A stretch of DNA of 64,000 nt from Dictyobacter aurantiacus. GTDB lineage: Bacteria > Chloroflexota > Ktedonobacteria > Ktedonobacterales > Ktedonobacteraceae. Of the stretch, positions 8,972 to 16,650 are shown in pieces. Each line of letters begins with the position of its first letter. Within the stretch, counting starts at the first letter, position 1. The position numbers and the translations under genes were made by a program. A model generated the notes under the pieces. It searched no databases. It was not told the origin of the DNA and worked only from the letters and a program-made list of their open reading frames with translations. The stretch lies in NCBI RefSeq assembly GCF_003967515.1, contig NZ_BIFQ01000001.1:5270001-5334000 (forward strand), given 5' to 3'.

Positions 8972-9862
8972 ATGGATAAACGCGTTCAATTTGATTTTGT
9001 GATCGAATTTACCAACGGTGGCGGTGTGCAGGGACAGGGATTCCGCCTGGATATCGAGGGCGATGATATCTCCGATCAGGAATTGGCCGACTCCATCATC
9101 AGGGATATGCGCCTGCTGATGGTTGGCCGCGTCTCCATCAGCAACAAACAGATTTTGATGGAGCCGCATAAGCGCACGAGTACGCAGCCGCTGGCGTCCG
9201 CTGCTCCACGTTATGTCGATTTGAGCCATACTATCGAGAGCGGTTTGATTACGTATAAGGGATTGCCCGCGCCGCTGATCTGCGACTACCTGAGCCGCGA
9301 GGAGTCGCGCAAGCAGTACGCTCCTGGAACTACTTTCCAGATCGGCAAGATTGAGATGGTCACCAATACCGGGACCTACCTGGACTGTCCTTTCCATCGC
9401 TATGAGCATGGTAAGGATCTCTCGCAGGTTGGCGTCGAGCGGCTGGCGGACCTGGAAGGCATAGTTGTGCGCGCCGACTACCATGCGCAGATGGCGCTGG
9501 ATGCCAGTTTCTTTCGCGACAAAGAGCTGCGCGGCCGCGCCGTGCTGGTCCATACCGGTTGGGATGCTCACTGGAACAGCGATGCCTACTTCGAGTATCA
9601 TCCCCACCTGACCGAGGATGCCGCTCAATACCTGGTCGAGTGCGGCGTACAGCTGGTCGGCATCGATTCCGTTAACATCGACGACACCAGCGGCGGAGCG
9701 CGTCCTGTCCACACCACGCTGCTGGGCGCTGAAGTCCTGATCGTCGAGCACCTTTGCAACCTCGACCAGCTGCCCGACGAAGGCTTCCGCTTTAGCGCGC
9801 TGCCGCCCAAATTCAAGGGGGCCGGCACCTTCCCTGTGCGCGCCGTGGCTCGCATAGAATAA
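8972..9862 (+). CDS. Cyclase-family (KynB-like) hydrolase with variant metal motif
   Basis: A 296-residue protein. Residues 1-70 form an extra N-terminal module. The rest matches the cyclase/kynurenine-formamidase fold: YVDLSHTIESGL, the metal-site region, VLVHTGWDAHW, GVQLVGIDSVNIDD, and LLGAEVLIVEHL. In the family motif HxGTHxDxPxH the sequence reads NTGTYLDCPFH: the first two histidines are replaced by Asn and Tyr, while Asp and the last His remain. It may be a subfamily with a different metal site or altered chemistry. ATG 8972 is chosen for GGAAAGG seven bases upstream; the frame is open further back but without support. Confidence 0.82.
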   Translation: MDKRVQFDFVIEFTNGGGVQGQGFRLDIEGDDISDQELADSIIRDMRLLMVGRVSISNKQILMEPHKRTSTQPLASAAPRYVDLSHTIESGLITYKGLPAPLICDYLSREESRKQYAPGTTFQIGKIEMVTNTGTYLDCPFHRYEHGKDLSQVGVERLADLEGIVVRADYHAQMALDASFFRDKELRGRAVLVHTGWDAHWNSDAYFEYHPHLTEDAAQYLVECGVQLVGIDSVNIDDTSGGARPVHTTLLGAEVLIVEHLCNLDQLPDEGFRFSALPPKFKGAGTFPVRAVARIE

Positions 9863-10073
9863 GCATTAATGCAGCTTTAATGCCGTATAATTGTTCTATA
9901 TACTATTTACATATTTTGAAATTCAATAATATTTTCAAGTGTGTAAATACATTATTTACTATTTCATTGATATGAGTCCGTTTTTCCTGCGCATTCGTAT
10001 ACCATATAACGATCGCATGTTAAAGGATATGATCGTTGAAGAAATGTTGGAAGTGTTGAAATGGAGGAAATAT

Positions 10074-10268
10074 ATGGCATCTGAACATGATAAGAAAAGC
10101 GCCGCCGGCCACAAAGGCGGAGAGTCTGTAAGCCACGAGCAGCATCAAAAAGCTGGGCACGCCTCCCACGAGAGCGGCAAGGGGCATGAATTCGATAGCC
10201 GCGAGGCCCGCGAAGCTGGCAAGAAGGGCGGCCACGCCTCCCACCATAAATCATCATCGTCGTCGTAG
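10074..10268 (+). CDS. KGG-repeat general stress protein
   Basis: A 64-residue very hydrophilic protein with KGG-type stress repeats: GHKGGESVSHEQHQKAGHASHESGKG and then REAGKKGGHASHH. This family is linked to desiccation and general stress responses in soil bacteria and is largely disordered. GGAGGAAA before ATG 10074 fixes the start. The last five codons (Ser) and the TAG stop come from the arm of a large palindromic repeat (10252-10402), so the poly-Ser tail is probably repeat-derived. Confidence 0.88.
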   Translation: MASEHDKKSAAGHKGGESVSHEQHQKAGHASHESGKGHEFDSREAREAGKKGGHASHHKSSSSS

Positions 10269-10402
10269 GTGTCGGGCTTGCCCCGACTTTGGAGCGAAGC
10301 GACCCCGTCCTTACGATTCGTTTTCCCCGCGACGAATCGCAAGGGGACGGGGTCGCTTCGCTCCAATCGGCCGCAAGGGCCGAACCTACGACGACGATGA
10401 TG
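10252..10402. repeat. Inverted pair of REP-like elements between convergent genes
   Basis: A nested palindrome. The outer 19-bp arms at 10252-10270 and 10384-10402 are perfect. Inside are hairpin GTCGGG-CTTGC-CCCGAC (10271-10287), 22-bp arms 10289-10310 with 10345-10366, and hairpin TCGGCC-GCAAG-GGCCGA (10367-10383). Both neighbouring genes end inside it, each with a Ser-rich tail and a TAG stop from the GTAG head. It probably acts as a bidirectional terminator. Confidence 0.85.
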
Positions 10403-11492
10403 GCGATGAGGGGTAAAGGTGGCGGCGTTTCTGGCGCGGCACGCCTTCCATGTCGGTGTTGTCGCTCCACTGGTTAAGGTTGCCAATCAGGGGCTGCGCG
10501 GCGATGTGCTTGACCTGGGGGTCTGTGATCTGCTCCAGTAGGGCTTGGGCGAAGCACTCGGCGTGGATGACCGGGAAGGGGCGCTCATGGAAGTTTGAGG
10601 CGCTTGCGGGTTGAGCCGGGCAGAGCTGCAGCGCGTTCTGACGGTGGGCCAGGATCTCGTAGGCGCGGGCCAGAGTCTGCGTGCGTTCCCGCCAGTGGCT
10701 GGCCTGTTGGGCACGCCAGAGCAGCGGCTCCAGTTCTTGCGCGCCGTTCAATTTCTTGAAGAGCGTGCCGAACCATTTGGCGTAGGGGGCGTACTGCTGC
10801 TCCTGCAGGAAGCAGAGGTTGATGATGTCGCGCACCAGCCGTGAGGCGATGAGAGATGAACCTAGCTCGTCGCCGACGCTGCCGGCGCGCGGCATGAGGT
10901 GCTCTTCCTGTCCGATGCGCTGCCAGCCGGCGGCCAGCAGATAGAGCCAGACGTCGTGTGGATACCAGGCGAAGCGTTCGCGCAACGCCGTCAGCTCGCC
11001 TATCTCGTCCAGGTAGACCGCTCCTTTGACCAACTCGCCCAGCGCGTGCGAGGGGAAGGTCAGCCAGTCGGCCGCCCGCAATGGCTGATCCAGATCGTAG
11101 TCGAGCAGGACGCGCACGAAGCTGCGTACCGTCACCAGCATGACGCGGTGCCGCACCGGACCGCTGAGCGGCCGGCTCAGCGCCTGTATGCTAAATGCCG
11201 TGGAGGGGGGAAAGGAGACCGCATAGCCGGCGAACGTCTCGGGCAGCCGCTGACTCAGCAGCTCAGCGATGCCGTCTCCCTGTCCTGCGTCCTCTTCGCG
11301 CAGGAAGATAAACTGACGCGGACCCCAGTCGTGGTCGACCGACATCTCGGTATCGCATCCGATTACCTCGCTGCCCGGACCGATCAACGCGGCCGCGTAA
11401 CGCAATTCAGGAAAGGCGTCTGCGAGCAGGGGGCGTACCACCTGCTGGAAGAAACGGCGGTTCAGCTCAAGGCCCGGCACAAATGGAGGCAT
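10386..11492 (-). CDS. DUF4037 nucleotidyltransferase-like protein
   Basis: A 368-residue cytosolic protein. The N-terminal part carries a nucleotidyltransferase-like signature: the stretch LIGPGSEVIGCDTEMSVDHD contains G-S and the D-x-E/D acidic residues expected of that fold. The C-terminal half is helical and fits the DUF4037 family, whose substrate is unknown. The start is ATG 11490-11492, preceded by AAAGGA; the frame continues upstream into tandem repeats that are not likely coding. The C-terminal PSSPSSSS tail and stop are supplied by the palindromic repeat at 10252-10402. Confidence 0.82.
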   Translation of the reverse strand: MPPFVPGLELNRRFFQQVVRPLLADAFPELRYAAALIGPGSEVIGCDTEMSVDHDWGPRQFIFLREEDAGQGDGIAELLSQRLPETFAGYAVSFPPSTAFSIQALSRPLSGPVRHRVMLVTVRSFVRVLLDYDLDQPLRAADWLTFPSHALGELVKGAVYLDEIGELTALRERFAWYPHDVWLYLLAAGWQRIGQEEHLMPRAGSVGDELGSSLIASRLVRDIINLCFLQEQQYAPYAKWFGTLFKKLNGAQELEPLLWRAQQASHWRERTQTLARAYEILAHRQNALQLCPAQPASASNFHERPFPVIHAECFAQALLEQITDPQVKHIAAQPLIGNLNQWSDNTDMEGVPRQKRRHLYPSSPSSSS

Positions 11493-11534
11493 GGCGCATC
11501 CTTTCGAAAAGACGTTGACGAGATCGCTGCCCAA

Positions 11535-11599
11535 GAAGTCGGGGCAAGCCCGAGAAGTCGGGGCAAGCTCGAGAAGTCGGGGCAAGCCCGACACCTACG
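11535..11599. repeat. Three tandem 19-bp REP-like hairpins
   Basis: Three direct copies of GAAGTCGGGGCAAGCCCGA begin at 11535, 11554 and 11573, one carrying a C-to-T change, and then the GTAG head (11595-11599 on the minus strand). Each unit can fold as the stem GTCGGG/CCCGAC family hairpin. The head supplies the TAG stop of the PadR gene, and the array separates it from the downstream DUF4037 gene. Confidence 0.8.
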
Positions 11600-12107
11600 A
11601 CGGCAATTGTTGGAGGGTCTCTTGCAGCCAGCTCAGCTCGGCTTTCAGAAGGGCCAGGCGGTGACGCATGGCGATGTCGACCCCCTTGCCAAAGCCGTGC
11701 GCCGGAGTCGCCTCGTAGACCACGATCTGTTGATGGGTCCGCTGCAGATGCAGCTGGAGCGCCGCCCGCAGCTCCTCGTGGCTGATGTGGTCCAGAAACA
11801 TCAGTCCCACGTCGAAGGGAGAGGTCATCGGATCGGCCTGCTCCAGAATCTCGCGCAGCAGCTCATTGAACTTCTGCTCGCCTGCCTCGGTTAGCGTATA
11901 GACCTTCCTGACCGGTCGATGCCCCTCCTGTTCCGTGCGCTGCTCGACATAGCCCTGTTCGCACAGCCGGTCGAGGAGCGTATAGGCCGTCGAACGCTTC
12001 ATATTGATGACGCGACTCAAATTTTTCTCGATGAACTCATTAATTTGATATCCATGCTGGCTCTGGGATTTCAGCATCCCCAGCAGGAGCAGGCTTCGTT
12101 CGTCCAA
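11595..12107 (-). CDS. PadR-family transcriptional regulator
   Basis: A 170-residue protein with an N-terminal winged helix (LLLLGMLKSQSQHGYQINEFIEKN, then SRVINMKRSTAYTLLDRLCEQGYVEQ) and the charged wing strand PVRKVYTLTEAGEQKF. The long C-terminal helix used for dimers follows (LLKAELSWLQETLQQ). It is divergent from the monooxygenase at 12245; two palindromes in the shared space are its likely operators. PadR proteins often repress an adjacent detoxification gene and themselves. The stop codon is the TAG of a REP head. Confidence 0.92.
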   Translation of the reverse strand: MDERSLLLLGMLKSQSQHGYQINEFIEKNLSRVINMKRSTAYTLLDRLCEQGYVEQRTEQEGHRPVRKVYTLTEAGEQKFNELLREILEQADPMTSPFDVGLMFLDHISHEELRAALQLHLQRTHQQIVVYEATPAHGFGKGVDIAMRHRLALLKAELSWLQETLQQLPS

Positions 12108-12140
12108 CTTGCTTTTTCTCCTCGTTTTTTGTATGTATAT

Positions 12141-12210
12141 TATAGTCGAACTTGACTATATTGGTCAAAGGTTGTATATTATCCATAGATCAAATAGTCG
12201 TATCCGACTA
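12141..12210. promoter_or_regulatory. PadR operator candidates in the divergent promoter region
   Basis: Two related palindromes: TATAGTC-GAACTT-GACTATA (12141-12160) and TAGTCG-TATC-CGACTA (12195-12210). They share the TAGTC half-site and lie between the PadR gene and the monooxygenase gene, as expected for a regulator that controls both. Confidence 0.65.
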
Positions 12211-12244
12211 ATCGAAGTTGATTATCAAATGAGGAGAGTTTCCA

Positions 12245-12523
12245 ATGTTTATTGCGGTCAATAAAGTCGCGGTTCCGGCTGAGCGTCAGCAGGCTATGAT
12301 GCAGGGTTTCCAGCACGCCATGCCCGGCATGAAGCAGTTCAAAGGGTTCCTGGGCATGGAGCTGTGGGTGGCTGACGACAACACCATTCTGGCCATCTCG
12401 CGCTGGGAGTCCAAAGAGGCGCTGGAAGAGTACACCAACAACGACCTGTTCAAGCAGCACCATGGTGGTGGTCAGGGTGCCCCCGGCCAGGTTACTTATT
12501 ACAACGGCACGGTTCTGAGCTAA
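12245..12523 (+). CDS. Antibiotic biosynthesis monooxygenase-family protein (ABM)
   Basis: A 92-residue dimeric alpha/beta-barrel protein. Typical features are the N-terminal strand MFIAVNKVAV, the helix with phenylalanines GFQHAMPGMKQFKGFLGMELW, and the central ILAISRWESKEALEEY motif seen in ABM and IsdG-like proteins. Such proteins oxidise small aromatic or quinone-like compounds, or degrade heme; the substrate here is unknown. GAGGAGA before the ATG gives a good ribosome site. It is divergent from, and probably repressed by, the PadR gene. Confidence 0.87.
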   Translation: MFIAVNKVAVPAERQQAMMQGFQHAMPGMKQFKGFLGMELWVADDNTILAISRWESKEALEEYTNNDLFKQHHGGGQGAPGQVTYYNGTVLS

Positions 12524-12570
12524 TCTTAATAAGTTCAGCTTTAGAGCATGCATAAAGAAAAATGACGAGA

Positions 12571-12615
12571 GTACGTGCGGGCGAGCATGCTGGGAGCATG
12601 CTCGCCCGCACGTAC
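12571..12615. terminator. Perfect 21-bp hairpin terminator
   Basis: Arms 12571-12591 and 12595-12615 are fully complementary with a GGG loop. T-rich sequence follows on the plus strand (TTTAGTTTTTG). It serves the monooxygenase gene and possibly the converging hydrolase. Its core GAGCATGCTGGGAGCATGCTC recurs at 23610-23630. Confidence 0.82.
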
Positions 12616-12719
12616 TTTAGTTTTTGTTCTTTTTACGCAATAAAATGTATCGGGGGGCGAGCTTGTCACCTACGGTCACCTCCAGAGGATACATGATCGT
12701 GTGAAGGCAACCAGTTTTT

Positions 12720-13517
12720 TTATACCACCTGATCTCTCGCCCGAATGCGGTGGGCGAACTCGTCCAGAGCGTGCGCGAGCCGGGTGGGTTCGTTGAACGG
12801 AAGGAGATGGGTGTTATCCAGCCAGCTGAGAGAAAGCGCTGGATACTGGTTGGCGAGTTGTTCGCCGCCAGCGTGCCAGCGCGCGTTGTTGCGCTCGGCA
12901 CGCTCCTCTTTTTCCCCGGCGCTTTTCGTTGCCAGAACCAGTTCGACCGGGCAATCAAGCTGGCTATAGGCCGAAAGAAGTTGTTCGCGGCGTCTATTGA
13001 GTTCAATGGTGAGAGTTGCATACGCGTCGGGTGAGAGGCGATAGCCCATGCCAACCAGGTAGAGCAGCAATGGCCCGATGCGCATCGCTGGCGTGTTGAG
13101 CCGGCGCCTTGTATCCTCAGGATCAGTCACGAGGTTGACCGGCACTGCCCCGTCAATGAGAAACAGTCCTGCCACTCTTCCTGGATGGCTCGCCGCATAC
13201 CAGACAGCCAGGTCTGCTCCCAGAGACCAGCCGACCAGGATCGGTCGATCGAGAGCCACTTTGTCCATGATGGTTTCCGCATCCGTCAGGAAGCTATCAA
13301 GGGATGTGTCGTGCGAGGTGGTGGTTTTCCCATGGTTACGAAAATCGAAGGTCACGAGCCGATACTGTCCTCCGAGCTCGCGTATCATGCGCTTCCAGGA
13401 CACCTGTGTTGCCCCACCACCGTTGAAGAACAGTAGCGTCTGCCCCTGACCACTCTCACTGACCGCGAGCTGCACTTCTCCGTTTGGCACTTTGTAGTGT
13501 TTTCTCTGTGTTCTCAT
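12720..13517 (-). CDS. Alpha/beta hydrolase
   Basis: A 265-residue alpha/beta-hydrolase fold protein. The oxyanion segment is LLFFNGGGATQVSW, the strand-5 nucleophile elbow is LVGWSLGAD (GxSxG), a conserved TFDFRNHGKT turn follows strand 4, and the catalytic histidine is in LDNTHLLPF. There is no signal peptide. It starts 21 bp after the TetR gene ends and is the last gene of the MFS-TetR-hydrolase operon, which suggests it acts on the compound that the regulator senses. Substrate is unknown. Confidence 0.9.
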   Translation of the reverse strand: MRTQRKHYKVPNGEVQLAVSESGQGQTLLFFNGGGATQVSWKRMIRELGGQYRLVTFDFRNHGKTTTSHDTSLDSFLTDAETIMDKVALDRPILVGWSLGADLAVWYAASHPGRVAGLFLIDGAVPVNLVTDPEDTRRRLNTPAMRIGPLLLYLVGMGYRLSPDAYATLTIELNRRREQLLSAYSQLDCPVELVLATKSAGEKEERAERNNARWHAGGEQLANQYPALSLSWLDNTHLLPFNEPTRLAHALDEFAHRIRARDQVV

Positions 13518-13538
13518 ATGCTGGTCCCCGCCTTTCTC

Positions 13539-14171
13539 TCATGCAAACAGACACTGGAACAGTGCCTGCAACCCAAAGTCAAACTCGTCATCAGGATTCC
13601 ATTGCGCGATCTCCGGCAACAAGGCGTGGAGCGTCGGGTAGCGCTCTGCTGGAAATTGCCGCCACACCATCGGGCCATTGGGCCCGGGTTCCAGGCCAGC
13701 CACAGACTGAGACCCTATCTCGATCCAGGTGTGCCCAACAATAAACCCGACGAGGCACTGTAACGCATAGATGGCCTGAACTCCTGTGATCTGCGCACGC
13801 TGGACCGTTGCCAGCAGACGATCCAGCATCACCAGCGTCTCTGGGGTTCGCAGTGGACTCGTCGCCACCAGAGGGAGCACGCGTGGGTGCGCGCGTAAGA
13901 TGTCTCGAAACGCATGGGCAAAAGTCCACAATTCCTCGCGTGGCGTGGCATCGGGTTGCTCAGGATATGGCTCCTGGGTGATGAGCAGCTCGATGACCCC
14001 ATCAAACAAGGCCCGCTTACTCTCAACGTGGTTGTAGAGCGACATCGCCTCCACCCCAAGCATTGCTCCGAGTTTGCGCATGCTAAAGCCCTCCAGCCCC
14101 TCCTGGTCGATCAACTGCAGGGCCGCCTCCAGCACCCGTTGACGTGTGAGTGTTCCACCGGGTTTCGTCAT
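13539..14171 (-). CDS. TetR/AcrR-family regulator
   Basis: A 210-residue protein with an N-terminal TetR helix-turn-helix (TRQRVLEAALQLIDQEGLEGFSMRKLGAMLGVEAMSLYNHVESKRAL) and a C-terminal part like the tetracycline-repressor ligand domain (TetR_C type, QCLVGFIVGHTWIEIG). ATG 14169-14171 is preferred because the N-terminal helix starts right after it and GGGAGG lies upstream. The frame extends to 14246 through the operator palindrome, which is unlikely to be coding. It sits between a transporter and a hydrolase in one operon and probably represses it. Confidence 0.9.
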   Translation of the reverse strand: MTKPGGTLTRQRVLEAALQLIDQEGLEGFSMRKLGAMLGVEAMSLYNHVESKRALFDGVIELLITQEPYPEQPDATPREELWTFAHAFRDILRAHPRVLPLVATSPLRTPETLVMLDRLLATVQRAQITGVQAIYALQCLVGFIVGHTWIEIGSQSVAGLEPGPNGPMVWRQFPAERYPTLHALLPEIAQWNPDDEFDFGLQALFQCLFA

Positions 14172-14174
14172 TAT

Positions 14175-14236
14175 TTCCCTCCCTGCCCTATACTTACACT
14201 GTAAGTTTACAGTGTAAGTATAGGGCAGGGAGGGAA
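14175..14236. promoter_or_regulatory. Perfect 30-bp palindrome, TetR operator candidate
   Basis: Arms 14175-14204 and 14207-14236 match fully around a 2-nt centre. The core TTACACTGTAA-GT-TTACAGTGTAA has the look of a TetR-family operator. It lies between the MFS stop and the TetR start and contains the ribosome site of the TetR gene (GGGAGG), so the mRNA hairpin could also limit TetR translation. Confidence 0.65.
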
Positions 14237-14242
14237 TGTGTG

Positions 14243-15430
14243 TCAAGGAGTTTCTTGCGACTCGTGTGGACGCTGTGGACGTAATGCCGGGGCGCAGAGG
14301 GAGGCAAGCAGGCAGAGCATCACGACCAGGGCCAGCGCGAGGCGCAGCCCGAGGTGATCCGCGATGAAGCCGATGATGGTTGGTCCGGCCAGTAGTCCGG
14401 CGTAGCCCCAGGTGGTGACCGCTGTCAGGGTATCGCCCGACCGTGCCGCTGAGATCCGCCCGGCCGCGCTCATGACCAGCGGCAGCGGGACCGACAGTCC
14501 CACGCCGACCAGCGCCAGGCCAGGAAAGGCTGCTGGCGTCCAGGTGGACAGCAGGGCCAGCGCCAGCCCACCGGCGGCCAGCAGGCAGGCGCTACGGGCC
14601 AGCGCGACCGCGCCAATGCGCGTCGTCAGCGCATCGCCCGCCATGCGTCCCATGGCCATGCAGACCAGGAAGGTCGCGAAGCCGGCCGCCGCCAGCCCTG
14701 CGTCCGCATGCAGCGTTCCAGTCAGGTAGATGGCGCTCCAATCGAACAGCGCCCCCACGCTGAGCAGGGCGCAAAAAGCTATTGTCCCCATCCCTATCAG
14801 TGTAGGAGAGAGGCGTAGCGAGCGCTTCTTCGACGCCCCACGCACCGGAGTCATTGATGGCAGGAAGCGCGCGCCCCCGACGAATCCGACCCCGGTCACG
14901 AGTGCGATGGCCAGAAAGTGCGTCCCAGGATCTACCCGCAGGGCCGCCAGCATACTGCTGAGCAGCGCGCCGACCAGGCTTCCCACGCTGAAGCAGGCGT
15001 GGAACGAGTTCATGATCGGACGGCCATGCGCGCGCTCGACCTCGACTCCCAGCAGATTCATCCCGACATCCATTGCGCCGCTGCCCGCGCCGAACAGGAT
15101 CAGTGCCAGCACCAGCAGCGGGAGCGTGGGAGCCCACGCCATCAGGGGAAGCGAGCCGGCCATAAGCAGCGCGGCCAGCGTGGTGATGATCCTGCTGTCA
15201 ATGTATCGGGTGCCGCGACCGGCGGCGTTCATCGCTATCAGGCTACCCACGGTACAGCCCAGCAGGGCCAGTCCCAGCTGACCGGCGGGCAGTGCCAGTT
15301 TCATCTGGATGCCCGGCAGGCGCGCCGACAGGCTGGCCGTCATCACGCCATTCAAGAAAAAGAACGCGACCACCGCCAGCCGGACCGTGAGTAACCGCGG
15401 TCTATCTTCTCGTCGCGATAGATATTTCAT
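14243..15430 (-). CDS. MFS transporter, YbjJ/fucose-permease type
   Basis: A 395-residue, 12-helix major facilitator protein. The N-terminal part (RLAVVAFFFLNGVMTASLSARLPGIQMKLALPAGQLG) is typical of the YbjJ-like group, which has a short signature around the first two helices. Loop and helix spacing are normal for MFS. The function is probably export or uptake of a small metabolite; specificity is not visible. GAAGGAAT before the start is a fair ribosome site. It is the first gene of an operon with TetR and hydrolase genes, so its substrate may induce the operon. Confidence 0.88.
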   Translation of the reverse strand: MKYLSRREDRPRLLTVRLAVVAFFFLNGVMTASLSARLPGIQMKLALPAGQLGLALLGCTVGSLIAMNAAGRGTRYIDSRIITTLAALLMAGSLPLMAWAPTLPLLVLALILFGAGSGAMDVGMNLLGVEVERAHGRPIMNSFHACFSVGSLVGALLSSMLAALRVDPGTHFLAIALVTGVGFVGGARFLPSMTPVRGASKKRSLRLSPTLIGMGTIAFCALLSVGALFDWSAIYLTGTLHADAGLAAAGFATFLVCMAMGRMAGDALTTRIGAVALARSACLLAAGGLALALLSTWTPAAFPGLALVGVGLSVPLPLVMSAAGRISAARSGDTLTAVTTWGYAGLLAGPTIIGFIADHLGLRLALALVVMLCLLASLCAPALRPQRPHESQETP

Positions 15431-15976
15431 ATATTCATTCCTTCACTTCAGGCTTATACTACAACTGCCAGGGAATTAAGCAGGCATGCTCGCCTGAATC
15501 GTGAAGGGGAATGCCGCGAGCGTCTTATGGCCAGCGCGGGATCATCTCACGGGGGCGAGATGCCTGGCGATACACGCACGGCGCGCGGAATAGATGGGGG
15601 GAGAGAGGGTGAAAGCCATAGGAAACAATCCGACATCATCATGTCGACTTGGGGAATATGCCAGATTGGTGGCCGCTTTCCTCCCGCATAAGCTCGGCGT
15701 GATCGCTTATGCGGGTCGGGCACATGCGTTGATCATGCACTCACAAATAGTCATCGATATTCTTTCTTTTATCTGCATTGCATATTTTTCAATTGATAAT
15801 GTACCAATAGATGGCTCAGCCGTCAAGAGGCATATCAATACTCCATGATGGGCTCATATAAGCGCAACAATAAAAGAGAAGACCGTAGGTTCGGGGGTAA
15901 TGGTTGTCGGAATGGGCGTTGTCTTCTATACTTATGGCATATGATTTACGTTTGACGATTTAGGAGGGTAAGGCTA
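15431..15976. other. Gene-free region of about 545 bp
   Basis: No supported gene. A hairpin with 11-bp arms (15683-15693 with 15705-15715) and an 11-nt loop is present without a T tract. A fragment of the GTAGGTTCGG repeat head lies near 15884. The 84-codon frame at 15594-15848 has no convincing start or family. Confidence 0.4.
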
Positions 15977-16507
15977 ATGGACTGGTATAATGAGCCTCCG
16001 CGCTGGTCGGATCGCGGCGATGTGGTGATGATTCAGTCGGGTCCGGGGACGGATTTCTGGCGTGTCACGCATAATGGCGCGGTCAACGATAATGGGCATT
16101 TCTATTATCAGCGGCAGAAAGGTGATTTTCAGGCGGATGTGTGCATTAGCGGCGAGTATCGCGCGCTCTACGATCAGGCGGGCCTGATGGTGCGCCTGGA
16201 TGAATCCAATTGGATTAAGTGCGGCATCGAGTTTGTGGATGGCCTGCAGCATGCCAGTGCGGTGGTGACGCGCGATTATTCCGACTGGTCGGTTGTACGC
16301 CTGGAGAATAACCCCTCCTCATTCTGGTTGCGCGTGCTGCGTCATGGGCCCACCATCGAGATCTCCTACGCGCTCGATGGCCGCAACTACCGGCTTCTGC
16401 GCCAGGCATATTTTACTCCCATCGAGACGCTGGATGTCGGCCTGATGTGCGCCTCCCCCCAGGGATCGGGTTTCTCCTGTAAATTCGAGCAATTCCGCGT
16501 CCAATAG
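15977..16507 (+). CDS. DUF1349 concanavalin-like protein
   Basis: A 176-residue beta-rich protein. Conserved DUF1349 features include FWRVTHNGAVNDNGHFYYQ, GDFQADVCISGEYRALYDQAGLMVRLDESNWIKCGIEF and the C-terminal VGLMCASPQGSGFSCKFEQF. The family has a lectin-like beta sandwich and is often cytosolic; its role is not settled. AGGAGGG just before the ATG makes the start certain. The stop TAG (16505-16507) is the head of a REP-like array that follows directly. Confidence 0.9.
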   Translation: MDWYNEPPRWSDRGDVVMIQSGPGTDFWRVTHNGAVNDNGHFYYQRQKGDFQADVCISGEYRALYDQAGLMVRLDESNWIKCGIEFVDGLQHASAVVTRDYSDWSVVRLENNPSSFWLRVLRHGPTIEISYALDGRNYRLLRQAYFTPIETLDVGLMCASPQGSGFSCKFEQFRVQ

Positions 16508-16650
16508 GTTCGGACCTCGCGTCCGATTATACGTATGGGGCGGGCATGGTCGTACGCGGAGAGGAAATCGGACCTCGCGTCCGATTATACGTATGGGGCG
16601 GGCATGGTCGTACGTGGAGGGGAAATCGGACGCGAGGTCCGAACTTATGA
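16505..16650. repeat. Array of three REP-like hairpins at 58-bp spacing
   Basis: Hairpins begin at 16510, 16568 and 16626, exactly 58 bp apart, all with stem TCGGAC/GTCCGA. The first two have loop CTCGC; the third has the reverse loop GCGAG, so it points the other way. Between them the spacer TTATACGTATGGGG and what follows is nearly identical. The array fills the space between two convergent genes. Confidence 0.85.

Noticed and set aside
10899..11894. 331-codon plus-strand frame
   Set aside because: It lies antisense to the DUF4037 and PadR genes, has no ribosome site and a Gln/Arg/His-rich composition typical of a GC-rich antisense shadow.
15594..15848. 84-codon plus-strand frame
   Set aside because: Spans a hairpin and AT-rich DNA, no convincing start or family.
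16505..16650. CRISPR-like array
   Set aside because: Regular spacing, but the spacers are nearly identical and units are palindromic REP-like hairpins; no cas gene is present.
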